Made by a program: the position numbers and the translations under genes. A DNA stretch of 38,695 nucleotides from Clostridia bacterium (lineage in GTDB: Bacteria > Bacillota > Clostridia > Christensenellales > Aristaeellaceae). The first letter of the stretch is position 1, and each line of letters starts with the position of its first letter. Positions 23,523-32,909 of this stretch are shown here, piece after piece. The stretch is taken from NCBI GenBank assembly GCA_017410445.1, contig JAFQQU010000195.1:1-38695 (forward strand). Reading direction: 5' to 3'. The notes beneath the pieces are model-generated. The model was not told where the DNA came from and did not search any database. It saw only the letters and a list, made by a program, of their open reading frames with translations.

Positions 23523-23945
23523 TTATTTGCTGGCACCGGGAATGCGCAGCCGGGCGTATGTTTCCTCGAGCGGATCGGCAGCGCCCGGCAGAGCGGGCCA
23601 GGCGTCGACGCCGTCGTTTGCCTTGCGGGGAATGATATGAATGTGAAAGTGAGGAACGGATTGTCCGGCGCTTTCATCGCTGGCGTTGAGCAGATTGATG
23701 CCGTCGTAACCGCAGTTCTCCGTCAGGTGACGAGACACCCGCTGCACTGTATCCATCAGGCGGTGAAGCGTCCGGACGTCGCAGTCAAGGACGTTTTTGA
23801 CATGCGCTTTGGGAACGGCCAGCATATGTCCGTCGGCATCTCCGGCGATATCCATGAACACGAGCGTATGATCATCTTCGAATACCTTCATGGCGGGGAC
23901 TTCACCCCGGATGATCCTGCAGAATATGCAGCCGCTCACAGACAT
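23523..23945 (-). CDS. HIT-family nucleotide hydrolase/transferase
   Basis: 140 residues with the histidine triad HFHIHIIPR (H99, H101, H103) and an N-terminal CIFCRI with the paired cysteines of the zinc-containing HINT/Fhit-like branch. Such proteins hydrolyse nucleoside phosphoramidates or dinucleotides. The start overlaps the end of the GDPD gene by 10 bases, marking translational coupling in a four-gene minus-strand operon. Confidence 0.95.
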   Translation of the reverse strand: MSVSGCIFCRIIRGEVPAMKVFEDDHTLVFMDIAGDADGHMLAVPKAHVKNVLDCDVRTLHRLMDTVQRVSRHLTENCGYDGINLLNASDESAGQSVPHFHIHIIPRKANDGVDAWPALPGAADPLEETYARLRIPGASK

Positions 23946-24640
23946 TTACGCTCCTTCATCCAATTCATCGCCATCTGCACGTCGCTGATGAGCGCGCCGT
24001 CGGCGTTCATTTTTACCAGCATATCCAGCGATTCGGGCGTGCCGTCCATGCCCTTTTCCGGGGTATTGCACATGATCCAGACCTGCTCGGCCCCGGCTTC
24101 ATGCACCATGTCGGGTGTGATCTCGGGAAGCCAGTTCTCCCACAGCCGGATGATGCCGACGCCCTCCGCGATGAAGTCAGGATACATTTCCTTCTTCGGC
24201 ATGAAGGCGAGGATTCGGTTCTTCGGCATGAAGGCTCTGACCGCGCGCAGCATTTCGATCGATTCGACGCCGAAGATGAACATCTCCTTCGCCGCTTCGA
24301 ATTTCTCAATCAGATCGGGCCACGCAGCTCTCTCCTTCACATGGAGCAGGATGGGCGTGGTCTTTTTGTATCCTGCTGTCAGCTCGTCCAGCGTGATCAC
24401 CGCACGGCCCGCGCCTGAAAGAATCTCCTTCATTTCCGGAAGAGTCATCTCCGAAATGAGCTTGTCTATGCCGGTCAGCCGCCTGGTCGTTTCGTCGTGA
24501 TAGATTACATACTGCCCGTCGCCCGTGCGCCGCACGTCGCATTCCACCGCGTAAATGCCTTCCTGCGCGCTGTATTCAAGGCTGGCAATCGAGTTTTCCG
24601 GGCAGCCCGGCGTTTCGTTTCTGTGCGCAATGATTTTCAT
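23936..24640 (-). CDS. Glycerophosphodiester phosphodiesterase
   Basis: Cytosolic GDPD-family TIM barrel, 234 residues, hydrolysing glycerophosphodiesters to glycerol-3-phosphate and an alcohol. Signature: AHRNETPGCPENS (H6; Asn replaces the usual Gly), AVECDVRRTGDG (E34, D36) and VIYHDE (H48), followed by LLHVKE. No signal peptide. It follows the methyltransferase by 12 bases and overlaps the HIT gene, so all are co-transcribed. Confidence 0.93.
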   Translation of the reverse strand: MKIIAHRNETPGCPENSIASLEYSAQEGIYAVECDVRRTGDGQYVIYHDETTRRLTGIDKLISEMTLPEMKEILSGAGRAVITLDELTAGYKKTTPILLHVKERAAWPDLIEKFEAAKEMFIFGVESIEMLRAVRAFMPKNRILAFMPKKEMYPDFIAEGVGIIRLWENWLPEITPDMVHEAGAEQVWIMCNTPEKGMDGTPESLDMLVKMNADGALISDVQMAMNWMKERKCL

Positions 24641-24652
24641 GCTCAGGTCTCC

Positions 24653-25414
24653 TTATTGCTTTTGTGCAAGGATGCAGTACCAGTCGAATTCGTCCACCGG
24701 CAGATCCGCCTGCGCGGGATAGTTTCTCAGGGCGATGATTTCATAGCCCAGTTCTTTCAGCGAATCCTCGAATATCCGTCTTGGCGCCGGATGGTATCTC
24801 TCTTCGAAAATCTCCCGCTGGGAGACCTTTCCGTCCTTTTCGAAGGTAAAGACCAGATTGAACGTCATGCTGCCGTCCGCATTGTAGTCCCATACCTGAA
24901 AGCGGTCCATCCTCGTTCCGTCCTGCAGCGTCTGCGGTCGGTAGAAGTAGAAGCGCTGTCTGTTTCTGAGGATTCTGTCCCAGTTGCGCGAATCCAGATA
25001 GATATATCCGCCCGGACGGACCAGTTTGTCCATGGCGGTCAGCGCGGCGGGGATTTCTTCATTTTCGATATAGGGCAGCGAGTTGCCCGTGCTCATGACG
25101 CAGTCAAACGTCCGGCCGGGCAGAGCGGTATCAATCGTTCGGAAATCGGAGGTATGCAGGTCGACGTCAAGGCGGCGTTCGTCGGCGTTGCTCCGGCATT
25201 TCCTGAGCATCGTTTCGCTCAGGTCCGAACCGGTCAGCCGGTATCCCATCTCGGCCAGCGGCAGCGTCACCATGCCGGACCCGATGCTGACGTCAAGTAT
25301 ACTGCTGATTTCCGCGTCCGAAAGCGCAATCTGCCAATGTTCTTTGACCTGCTCCCAGGTTTTCTGTGTGAACCCAAGATCGTATATGTCCGCTCTGTCG
25401 TACAGGCTGGCCAT
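24653..25414 (-). CDS. Class I SAM-dependent methyltransferase
   Basis: 253 residues. Motif I is ILDVSIGSGMVTLPLAEMG (near 39-57) followed by LTGSDLSETML with the acidic ribose-binding residue; motif II/III FDCVMSTGNSLPYI and LVRPGGYIYLDSRN follow. The YDLGF and RQRFYFYRPQT segments resemble small-molecule (glycine/sarcosine or similar) methyltransferases, but the substrate cannot be read. AAAGGA precedes the start. Second gene of the minus-strand operon. Confidence 0.92.
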   Translation of the reverse strand: MASLYDRADIYDLGFTQKTWEQVKEHWQIALSDAEISSILDVSIGSGMVTLPLAEMGYRLTGSDLSETMLRKCRSNADERRLDVDLHTSDFRTIDTALPGRTFDCVMSTGNSLPYIENEEIPAALTAMDKLVRPGGYIYLDSRNWDRILRNRQRFYFYRPQTLQDGTRMDRFQVWDYNADGSMTFNLVFTFEKDGKVSQREIFEERYHPAPRRIFEDSLKELGYEIIALRNYPAQADLPVDEFDWYCILAQKQ

Positions 25415-25435
25415 GGCTTCACAATCCTTTCAGGT

Positions 25436-25798
25436 TTACTTGCTGAACTTCTTGCGGATGGGCGCGCTTTCCTCTTCCGGGCGGACGGCCTTCGCCTGCT
25501 CGCTTCTGCGGATGGCCTTTGCGATGCGCACGGCCAGCGCGCGCTGACGTTCGTCTTCCATCTCCGGAGAAACCGGACGGCCCGCCTGATAAATCAGCCC
25601 GCCCAGAGGCAGCAGCAGCGCGATGAAAAAGCCCGCCGTGCCTGAATAGCCCTTCTGCCGGGCCAGCGACGCCGAAAGACACGCCTGCATAAGCCAGAGA
25701 AACAGCAAAAGCGCCGCCCCGCCTGCGATATACCAGATCATGTTCGGCATGGCAGCCGCCATCAATTCCATTGTTCCGTTCGTTGTCGGTCCCATCAT
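25436..25798 (-). CDS. Small membrane protein of unknown function
   Basis: 120 residues with two hydrophobic segments (about 19-45 and 55-73), a short positive loop, and a charged tail (VRPEEESAPIRKKFSK). No recognised family. The AAGGGGCGGG site suits ATG 25798 or 25795. It heads the operon that continues into the methyltransferase after 21 bases. Confidence 0.75.
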   Translation of the reverse strand: MMGPTTNGTMELMAAAMPNMIWYIAGGAALLLFLWLMQACLSASLARQKGYSGTAGFFIALLLPLGGLIYQAGRPVSPEMEDERQRALAVRIAKAIRRSEQAKAVRPEEESAPIRKKFSK

Positions 25799-25833
25799 CC
25801 CGCCCCTTTTCTTTTTGGTTTCTTTATGTGATG

Positions 25834-25862
25834 ATCATAGCATGGCGCAACCCCGCCGTCAA
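25834..25862 (-). promoter_or_regulatory. Sigma-A promoter of the membrane protein/methyltransferase/GDPD/HIT operon
   Basis: On the minus strand TTGACG (25862-25857), a 17-bp spacer and TATGAT (25839-25834). It diverges from the sbcDC promoter. Confidence 0.83.
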
Positions 25863-25921
25863 GTACCGGGGAATCGCTTCCTGCGGGAAAATTAGGCCCC
25901 GTTTTCGATGATGCGCGTGCG

Positions 25922-25950
25922 TTTACATGCGGCCCGTTTCGGGGTATAAT
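25922..25950 (+). promoter_or_regulatory. Sigma-A promoter of sbcDC
   Basis: TTTACA (25922-25927) and a perfect TATAAT (25945-25950) with a 17-bp spacer, starting near 25957. Confidence 0.85.
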
Positions 25951-25986
25951 ATGACTGTATATTCCTTGTATCCGGGGAGGACTTTT

Positions 25987-27129
25987 ATGCGCATACTCCA
26001 TCTTTCCGATCTGCATCTTGGCCGCAGTCTGGCCGAGTTTTCATTGATTGAACTCCAGCAGGAGTTCCTGACCCATATTGTCAATACGGTATCCGAGCGG
26101 AACATCGACGCGGTGATCATCGCCGGCGACGTATACGACCGCACGCTGCCCTCCGTCCATGCCGTGCAGCTGCTGAACGGTTTCCTGTCCGCGCTGGTCC
26201 GGCTGAACGTCCCGGTGCTGCTGATTGCCGGGAACCATGATTCCGCCGAGCGGCTGGGGTTTCTCAGCGGCGTTCTGGGCATGCAGGGCGTGCACATTGC
26301 GGGCGAATATGCGCTGGGCGCGCAGCCGGTCACGCTTCATGATGCATTCGGTCCGGTTCATTTCCATCTCATGCCCTTCTTCCGGCCGGGCGTCGTCCGC
26401 TCGCAGGTGAAGGACGTACGCGTCGAGACCTATGACGACGCGGTACGCATCGCCGTGGAGCATATGAACGTGAATCCTGCCGCGCGGAATGTGCTCGTTG
26501 CGCATCATTTCGTCTGCTCCGCCGGTCAGATGCCCATGCAGTCCGATTCGGAGATGCCTTTTCTGGGCGGACTCGAGCTGGTTCATTCCGCTCATTTCGA
26601 CGCGTTTGATTATGTGGCGCTGGGTCATCTTCATCATCCGCAGAAGGTCGGGCGGGATACCGTGCGCTATGCCGGTTCGCCCATTCAGTATTCTCTGGGC
26701 GAGGCCGAGTCGGTCAAAAGCTATGTTATTGCCGAGCTGGGCCCGAAGGGCGATGTGAAGATCGAGCTGGTTCCCATCCGCCTGTCCGTGCGCCTGCGCA
26801 GCCTCCGCGGAAAGCTGGATGAGATCATGAATCTGCCCGGGGACGAGCGGGACGGGGATTTCCTCGCCGTTCAGCTGACCGACGAGAATCCGGTCTATGA
26901 CGCCATGCAGACGCTCAGAACCCGTTATCCGCGCGTGGTTTCCGTCCGCAGGGACCGTGACATGATTTCCGCGGCGCCCGGCGTTCTGACGGCGGCGACG
27001 GTGCGGGAGACTGATCCGGTTTCCCTGTTCGGCAGATTCTGCGAGGAGGTCACCGGCTATCCGCTGACAGACGCCGAGCTGGAGGATATCCGTCTGGCTG
27101 TCGCCGAAGGAAAGGAGGAAAACGCATGA
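25987..27129 (+). CDS. sbcD: Exonuclease subunit SbcD (Mre11-type nuclease)
   Basis: Manganese-dependent nuclease subunit of the SbcCD complex, which opens hairpins and protein-blocked DNA ends. 380 residues. Metallophosphoesterase motifs: HLSDLHLG (5-12), IIAGDVYDRT, LIAGNHDSAERLG, LVAHHFVC and ALGHLHHPQ, all intact. ATG 25987 has GGGGAGG 6 bases upstream; the open frame to 25927 overlaps the promoter. Its stop overlaps the sbcC start by 4 bases (ATGA), coupling the two subunits. Confidence 0.97.
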   Translation: MRILHLSDLHLGRSLAEFSLIELQQEFLTHIVNTVSERNIDAVIIAGDVYDRTLPSVHAVQLLNGFLSALVRLNVPVLLIAGNHDSAERLGFLSGVLGMQGVHIAGEYALGAQPVTLHDAFGPVHFHLMPFFRPGVVRSQVKDVRVETYDDAVRIAVEHMNVNPAARNVLVAHHFVCSAGQMPMQSDSEMPFLGGLELVHSAHFDAFDYVALGHLHHPQKVGRDTVRYAGSPIQYSLGEAESVKSYVIAELGPKGDVKIELVPIRLSVRLRSLRGKLDEIMNLPGDERDGDFLAVQLTDENPVYDAMQTLRTRYPRVVSVRRDRDMISAAPGVLTAATVRETDPVSLFGRFCEEVTGYPLTDAELEDIRLAVAEGKEENA

Positions 27130-30100
27130 GACCGGTCGTTCTTGAAATGAATATGTTCGGGCCGTACGCGGCGCCGACCCGGCTGGAGTTTGACCGGCTG
27201 GGCGAGAAGGGCGTTTTCCTGATCACCGGAGATACCGGCGCGGGCAAGACCACCCTGTTCGACGCCATCGTTTATGCGCTCTACGGAAACGTGACCAACA
27301 CCCGCCGCTCGGGCGCGGCCATGCGCAGCGACTATGCGACGCCGAAGGACAAGACGTTTGTCCGGCTGACGTTCGAGCATGCCGGAAAGACCTATGTCAT
27401 CGAGCGCTCGCCGGCCTATGAGAGGGCGGCGCTCAGGGGCAGCGGAACCGTTCGGCAGGAGGCGAAGGTAGCCCTGACCATGCCTGACGGCAGGATCTAC
27501 GAGAACTTCAACGACGTCGACCGCGAGATCAAGGAGCTGCTCCGGCTGGACTATACACAGTTCAAGCAGGTCGCCATGCTGGCGCAGGGCGAATTCCTCA
27601 ATCTTCTTCTGGCCGGCAGCCGAGACCGCGAGGCCATTTTCAGAAAGCTGTTTGCGACGTACGACTGCGAAAAGATCAGCGGCATGCTGAGCCGCCGGGC
27701 GGAAAAGCTGGCCCGGAAGGTGGATGAAGCGGCGCAGGAGATTCTGTTCTGCCTGCATGCGCTCAAGTGGCCGGAGGAGAAGCCCTCCTTCGAGAGCGCC
27801 GAGGACGCCGAACGGCTGATCCGGCAGATGGAGAGCGCAATGAGCGCGCTTTCCGATCGCCGGAAGGAGCTGAAGGAAGAGCTGGAGCGGACCGAAAAGG
27901 CGTATTCGGAGGCCATTCAGAAAAAAGAGCGGGCGCTCAGAGACAATCAGCAGCTGGCGGCGCTTGCCGAAAGCCGCCGTCAGCTGGAGAAGCTGACCGC
28001 CCAGAAAGACACGGCCGACGCGCTGCGTCTCCGGCAGGACGCTATAAGCCGCGCGCTTGCGCTGCGCCCGCAGGAGATGCTGGTGAAGAGCCTGGCTTCG
28101 CAGGCGGAGGAAGCGGAGCGCACGGCTGCCCTGCTTCGGATGGAACAGGAGAAGGCGGCGTCTCTCGCCGGGCAGAGCAAAAAAGCGCTCGAGCAGGCGC
28201 CGAAGTGGAAGGAAGAAATCGAGAGCCTGTCCTTCCGGGCCGAGACGCTGCGCCGCCTGCTGCCCCGATATGAAGAGCTTGTACGGCTGACCGAGGCTGC
28301 GAAAACGCTGACTCAGCGGATCGGAACCGGAGAAGCGCGGCTTCAGCAGCTGACCGGGGGTCAGAAGCAGCAGACTGCGGAAATGGAAACGCTGAAAGCG
28401 CATATCGAGGAGCGTGCCGGCGCGGAGGCTGCATTGACGGTCAATCAGAACGAGCGGAAGACGCTGAATCTGCGCATCGGACGGCTGACGGAGCTGTATA
28501 CGGAGATTCAGAAGCGGGCAGAGGCGGCGAAAGACCTCGCCGAAGCCGCGGAGCTTCTTGAGGAGGAAACCGAGCGGGCCGCTTCAGCAGAGCAGGAACT
28601 GACGAAGGCAAACACGGCGTTTTTGCTGGCGCAGGCCGGAATTCTGGCCCGGAACCTCAGAAAAGGCGAGCCCTGCCCGGTCTGTGGCTCGACCGAGCAT
28701 CCGAATCCCGCGCAGCCGACTGCGGAGGCGCCCGATGAGGAGCATATCCGCCGTCTGGAAAAGCGGACCGAGATGCAGCGCAAAGAACTTGAAAAGAGCA
28801 AAACGCGGTTTACCGTTCTCAATACGCGTGTTACCGAAATCGCCCGCCACTGCGAGCTGCTGGCGAAGCAGCTGGAGGTCGAAAACAGCGCGGACGCTGT
28901 ACGGAATGCGATCCTGCACGCCCGGAATAAGAATATCGTGCTGGAGCAGGAAGCCGCGCGGCATGCAAGGCAGATGGATGAGCTAGCTTTTCTGAAGACC
29001 CGGCTTTCCGGCGAGCAGGAGCGGGCGCAGTCCTTTGTGCAGGCGATTGACGAAACCAGTCGCGCGCTGGCTAGACTGCGCGAACAGCTGGCGGCAGCGG
29101 AGGCGGGGCGTGCATCTCTTGCGGAATCTCTGGGCGACAACGGCGCAGACCCGGCCGCGGCCCGGCAGAATCTGGCGGATACCGAGCGCGCGCAGCAGCA
29201 GCTGAGCGCCCTTCTGAACCGTACCGAGGAAGCCGCGCGGCGCGCCGAGCGCATGCTTCAGGAGATTGAGGGCCGCAGCGGCGCGCTGAACGAGCAGCGG
29301 ATTCATCTGACCGAAAAACTGAATGAGGCGGGAGAAACGCTCAGGCAGGCGATGGCCGGGCAGAAGTTTGAAACCGCTGAGGCATATGAAGCGGCTGTGC
29401 GGGATACCGTCAATCAGGAGGCGATTGCCGACAATCTGGCCCGGTATGACAGGGCGGTGGATAAGCTGACGGCCGAAGTCGAACGCCTGACCCGTGAAAC
29501 CGACGGGCGCGTCATGGCGGACCTTACCGAGATGGACCGGCAGCTGGCTGCGCTGAAGGATATGAGCGCCCGCCTGCGCAGCGAACAGGCGGCGATCGAC
29601 GCGATGACCGAGAACAACGCAAGAATGACCGCGCGCATCGGACAGATTCAGGAAGGATACCGGGCGGCCCGGGACGACTGCGCCCGCCTGACCCGCCTGA
29701 GCAAGCTGGCCGACGGCAAGCTGACCGGCAGATACCGCATTTCCTTCGAACAGTATGTGCAGCGCAGTTATCTGGAGAGCATTCTGAGCCGGGCAAACGC
29801 CAGACTCACCCGCATGACCGAAGGCCGGTTTGAACTGCGCCGCCGCGAACAGCTCAAGGGCCTGACCGAGGGCGCGCTGGAGCTGGACGTCATGGACTAT
29901 CACTGCGGCCGTCAGCGCCCGGTGGCGACGCTCTCCGGCGGCGAGGCGTTTCTGGCGTCGCTGGCGCTTGCGCTCGGCCTGTCCGAGACCATTTCGGATG
30001 AAGCGGGCGGCGTCTCCATCGATACGCTGTTCGTGGACGAGGGCTTCGGCTCGCTCGATCCGGCAGCGCTTGATCAGGCCATCCGCACGCTCATGCAGCT

Positions 30101-30227
30101 GGGCGAGGGCAGCAGGCTGGTCGGCATCGTATCTCATGTGAGCGAGCTGCGGGACCGGATTCCGCGCCAGATTGTGGTGACGGGCTCCCAGAACAAGGGA
30201 AGCTCCGTGCGCATGATCAGCGACTGA
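27126..30227 (+). CDS. sbcC: Exonuclease subunit SbcC (Rad50-type ATPase)
   Basis: SMC-like ATPase partner of SbcD. 1033 residues: N-terminal Walker A GDTGAGKTT (35-43, K41), the Q-loop region QFKQVAMLAQGEF, two very long Glu/Arg/Leu-rich coiled-coil arms, a central zinc hook GEPCPVCGSTEHP (C517 and C520), and a C-terminal half with the ABC signature LSGGEAFLASLALALGL and Walker B TLFVDEGFGSLD. All catalytic parts are present. Many apparent frames in other registers are coiled-coil codon-bias artefacts. It ends at a perfect terminator. Confidence 0.97.
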   Translation: MRPVVLEMNMFGPYAAPTRLEFDRLGEKGVFLITGDTGAGKTTLFDAIVYALYGNVTNTRRSGAAMRSDYATPKDKTFVRLTFEHAGKTYVIERSPAYERAALRGSGTVRQEAKVALTMPDGRIYENFNDVDREIKELLRLDYTQFKQVAMLAQGEFLNLLLAGSRDREAIFRKLFATYDCEKISGMLSRRAEKLARKVDEAAQEILFCLHALKWPEEKPSFESAEDAERLIRQMESAMSALSDRRKELKEELERTEKAYSEAIQKKERALRDNQQLAALAESRRQLEKLTAQKDTADALRLRQDAISRALALRPQEMLVKSLASQAEEAERTAALLRMEQEKAASLAGQSKKALEQAPKWKEEIESLSFRAETLRRLLPRYEELVRLTEAAKTLTQRIGTGEARLQQLTGGQKQQTAEMETLKAHIEERAGAEAALTVNQNERKTLNLRIGRLTELYTEIQKRAEAAKDLAEAAELLEEETERAASAEQELTKANTAFLLAQAGILARNLRKGEPCPVCGSTEHPNPAQPTAEAPDEEHIRRLEKRTEMQRKELEKSKTRFTVLNTRVTEIARHCELLAKQLEVENSADAVRNAILHARNKNIVLEQEAARHARQMDELAFLKTRLSGEQERAQSFVQAIDETSRALARLREQLAAAEAGRASLAESLGDNGADPAAARQNLADTERAQQQLSALLNRTEEAARRAERMLQEIEGRSGALNEQRIHLTEKLNEAGETLRQAMAGQKFETAEAYEAAVRDTVNQEAIADNLARYDRAVDKLTAEVERLTRETDGRVMADLTEMDRQLAALKDMSARLRSEQAAIDAMTENNARMTARIGQIQEGYRAARDDCARLTRLSKLADGKLTGRYRISFEQYVQRSYLESILSRANARLTRMTEGRFELRRREQLKGLTEGALELDVMDYHCGRQRPVATLSGGEAFLASLALALGLSETISDEAGGVSIDTLFVDEGFGSLDPAALDQAIRTLMQLGEGSRLVGIVSHVSELRDRIPRQIVVTGSQNKGSSVRMISD

Positions 30228-30240
30228 CAAAATACATAGA

Positions 30241-30284
30241 AAAAATCCCCGTACGGCTTGTTTGAATTCCGTACGGGGATTTTT
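30241..30284. terminator. Bidirectional terminator between sbcC and the acidic-tail membrane protein
   Basis: Arms 30241-30256 and 30269-30284 form a perfect 16-bp stem starting and ending in A5/T5, around a 12-base loop; it works on both strands. Confidence 0.95.
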
Positions 30285-30293
30285 GCGTCATGT

Positions 30294-30755
30294 TCAGCCG
30301 GCGCTCTGGCCGTCATAGGGGATGAAATTGCCCTCGGCGTCGAAGAAACCGTCCGAGAACAGGTTGTCGTCCATGCCGAGCCCCTGATAATCCATGCCGG
30401 AGTAATCCTCTCCGCCCATGTAGTTGTAATCGTCGGCATGCTCGCCGGTGATGGCTTCCAGCAGCCATGTGCCTGCGTTCTGAAGGATGTTCGGGTCCCG
30501 GCTGTAGGCGTAGGTCTCCGCGGCCAGCACGCCCGCGTTGATGAACAGGATCAGCGTAACCGCAACGATGCTGACAGTAAACCGCTTTGCGTATCTCTGC
30601 GTAAAGCAGCGGACCACGCCGAAGAAGCCGATGGCGGCCAGCAGAAAGCCGACGACCGGCACCCAGCACAGAAACAGCGCGATGAGCGACGTGATGACGC
30701 CGCGGTTCATTTTTCTCTTTTCTTCCCGCTCCTGGGTTCTGGACAGCTTAATCAT
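30294..30755 (-). CDS. Membrane protein with acidic, Tyr/Gly-rich tail
   Basis: 153 residues, unknown family. After a charged N-terminus (RTQEREEKRK) there are two membrane segments (about 19-45 and 60-80); the remaining 70 residues are acidic and rich in Tyr, Gly, Met and Asp (DYNYMGGEDYSGMDYQGLGMDD). Topology would place the tail on the same side as the N-terminus, probably in the cytoplasm. AAGGTGAG precedes the start. It follows the histidine kinase gene by 91 bases and may be the end of that transcript. Confidence 0.75.
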   Translation of the reverse strand: MIKLSRTQEREEKRKMNRGVITSLIALFLCWVPVVGFLLAAIGFFGVVRCFTQRYAKRFTVSIVAVTLILFINAGVLAAETYAYSRDPNILQNAGTWLLEAITGEHADDYNYMGGEDYSGMDYQGLGMDDNLFSDGFFDAEGNFIPYDGQSAG

Positions 30756-30826
30756 ATTCTCACCTTTCGCATCGGCAGATTCTTTTCCTCATATCAGACG
30801 GATCAATTGCCGTTCGGTTCCGCATT

Positions 30827-30845
30827 CCGGAAAATTCTTCCGGAG
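30827..30845. repeat. Perfect inverted repeat after the histidine kinase
   Basis: TCCGGAA and TTCCGGA flank a 5-base spacer just past the kinase stop codon. There is no T run on the minus strand. It may be an RNA hairpin or an operator for the downstream membrane protein gene; neither is proven. Confidence 0.4.
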
Positions 30846-30846
30846 A

Positions 30847-32115
30847 TTACAGCGGAAGCAGGATGTGGAACTTTGATCCGACGCCTTTTCTGGACTGCAC
30901 CTCGATTTTTCCCTTGTGCGCCCGGACGATGATGCGGGCGATGCTGAGGCCCAGCCCGTGTCCGTCGGCCCGGTCGGTCCGGGATTGGTCCGCCCGGTAA
31001 AAGCGCTCGAAGATGCGCGGAAGCTCTTCCTCCGCAACGCCCTCGCCGGTGTCCGACACCGTGATGCGGCAGTATTTCTCCTCTTTCCGGCAGGACAGCT
31101 CGATAACGCCGCCTTCGGGCGTATACTTGAGCGCGTTGTCTACAAATATTCTGAGCGCCTGCTTGAGCGCCGACCGATCGCCCATGACGATGGCGCGGTG
31201 CATGTCGCCGTATTTGATGTGGTGCCTTCCGGCGATGAGGCGCGTGTCGCGGAAGGTCTCGTCGACCATTTCGGAGACGTCGAAGTAGATCATCTCGTAC
31301 TGCGCCGTGCTGTTGTCGTGGCGCGCGATGAACAGCAGCTGTTCAACCAGATCCTTCATTCCGGCGGCCTCGCTGCGGATGGCTGAAATGGCCTCGTTCA
31401 TGACCTCCGGGTCGCTCTTTCCCCAGCGGTCCAGCATGTCCGCATAGCCTTGAATGACGGCGATGGGCGTGCGCAGCTCGTGGGAAGCATCCGAAACAAA
31501 CTGCTTCTGCGTGTTGTAGGCCGATTCGATGCGGTCCAGCATGTCATTGAGAATGCCGGAAAGATCGAGCAGCTCATTCTTCGCGCCGTGCAGCTCGATG
31601 CGCTCGCTCAGGTTGCTGGCGGACAGGCGGCGCGCGGTTTCGGCGATTTCAGTGATCGGCTTCAGCGCGCGGCGGCTGATTTTTTCGCCGCGCTTGAGCA
31701 GCACCCACACGCGGATCAGCTCCAGCGCGGCCCATGCGAGGAGCAGCGTCCGGCCGGTTCTGAGCGCGGCGCGCAGGTCGCAGGCGACGAAGGCACGGCC
31801 GCCCTCAACCGATACGCTCAGGACGAGCGCGGGGCAGCTGTCGACCACGGAGAGCATTCTCCGGTCCTGCAGCGATTCGGAGGGCGGTACTACGTCCGTG
31901 CCGATGACAATAATGCTTTCTCCGGCCTTTGCGCGGCCCCGAACGGCCTTTTTGGCTTCTGCCGAGCAGTTCATGAAGACGCACAGGCAGAATATCAGCG
32001 TCAGCGCGGCGGCCTGCCAGAGAAATGAACCCAGCAGAAAGCCGGTATAGCTCAGCGAAATGCGCCTGCCCAGGGAACGGCGCGGCATGGCGCTGTTCTG
32101 CGGCTTGTTGTTCAT
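30847..32115 (-). CDS. Sensor histidine kinase
   Basis: 422 residues. First membrane segment about 22-48, a short extracellular sensor loop (50-120), a second membrane segment about 122-141, HAMP linker (about 140-195), HisKA with SDASHELRTPIAVIQGYADML (phospho-acceptor H212), and HATPase_c with DNALKYTPEGG, DTGEGVAEEELPRIFERFYRAD and GHGLGLSIARII. All boxes are intact. The small sensor loop suggests envelope sensing; the ligand is unknown. GGAGGA precedes the start; it lies 16 bases after the response regulator. Confidence 0.96.
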   Translation of the reverse strand: MNNKPQNSAMPRRSLGRRISLSYTGFLLGSFLWQAAALTLIFCLCVFMNCSAEAKKAVRGRAKAGESIIVIGTDVVPPSESLQDRRMLSVVDSCPALVLSVSVEGGRAFVACDLRAALRTGRTLLLAWAALELIRVWVLLKRGEKISRRALKPITEIAETARRLSASNLSERIELHGAKNELLDLSGILNDMLDRIESAYNTQKQFVSDASHELRTPIAVIQGYADMLDRWGKSDPEVMNEAISAIRSEAAGMKDLVEQLLFIARHDNSTAQYEMIYFDVSEMVDETFRDTRLIAGRHHIKYGDMHRAIVMGDRSALKQALRIFVDNALKYTPEGGVIELSCRKEEKYCRITVSDTGEGVAEEELPRIFERFYRADQSRTDRADGHGLGLSIARIIVRAHKGKIEVQSRKGVGSKFHILLPL

Positions 32116-32131
32116 AGTCCGTTTCCTCCGG

Positions 32132-32818
32132 TCAGTCCAGCTTGAACAGATATCCTACGCCGCGCACGGTATGGATCAGCTTGATGTTGAAGGGATCGTC
32201 CAGCTTGCAGCGCAGATAGCGGATGTAGACGTCCACGACGTTGGTGTCGCCCGCGTAGCTGTAGCCCCACACCTTGTCGAGCAGCTCGTTCCGGCTGAGG
32301 GCGATGTTTCTGTTGAGCATGAGGAATTCGAGCAGATCGAATTCCTTCTTGGTCAATTGAACGGGATTTCCGTCGTAGGAGACGTCGCGGCTGTCCCGGT
32401 CGAGCTTCAGCGCGCCTTCGGTGAGCACGCGGCTGTCCTTTTCACGGACTGCGTCGCCTGCATTCCGCTTCAGCGCGACGCGGATACGCGCCAGCAGCTC
32501 TTCGATGGCGAAGGGCTTGGTCATATAGTCGTCCGCGCCCATGTCCAGCCCCATGACCTTGTCGGATACGTCGTCCTTCGCGGTCAGCATGATGATGGGT
32601 ACGCTGTCCTTCTGACGGATGCGGCGGCAGACCTCGATGCCGGAAAGCTCGGGCAGCATGAGATCCAGCAGGATCAGATCGCACGGCCATTCGGCATGCG
32701 CCTTGACAGCCGCGCGTCCGTCGTGCGCAAGACGGATTTCATATCCCTCGTGCATCAGCTCCAGCTCCAGATACCGCGCCAGCTTCCTTTCGTCCTCAAC
32801 GATCAGTATTTTCTGCAT
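32132..32818 (-). CDS. OmpR/PhoB-family response regulator
   Basis: 228 residues: receiver domain with acidic pocket VEDE (8-10), phospho-acceptor D52 in LLDLMLPELSG, T in MLTAKD and K in TKPFAIEELLARI, then a winged-helix DNA-binding domain with LTKKEFDLLEFLMLNRNIALSRNELLDKVWGY and RYLRCKLDDPF..VRGVGYLF. Partner of the kinase immediately downstream. Target genes are unknown; neighbouring envelope-type small proteins are candidates. Confidence 0.97.
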   Translation of the reverse strand: MQKILIVEDERKLARYLELELMHEGYEIRLAHDGRAAVKAHAEWPCDLILLDLMLPELSGIEVCRRIRQKDSVPIIMLTAKDDVSDKVMGLDMGADDYMTKPFAIEELLARIRVALKRNAGDAVREKDSRVLTEGALKLDRDSRDVSYDGNPVQLTKKEFDLLEFLMLNRNIALSRNELLDKVWGYSYAGDTNVVDVYIRYLRCKLDDPFNIKLIHTVRGVGYLFKLD

Positions 32819-32909
32819 ATGTATCTCCGTTTTCTGCCGTTATATGCGAAAGCGGCAGAACCGCCTGTGTGGGCAGTCCGCCGTCCGTCGCAGGGAAATG
32901 CGGCCTCGT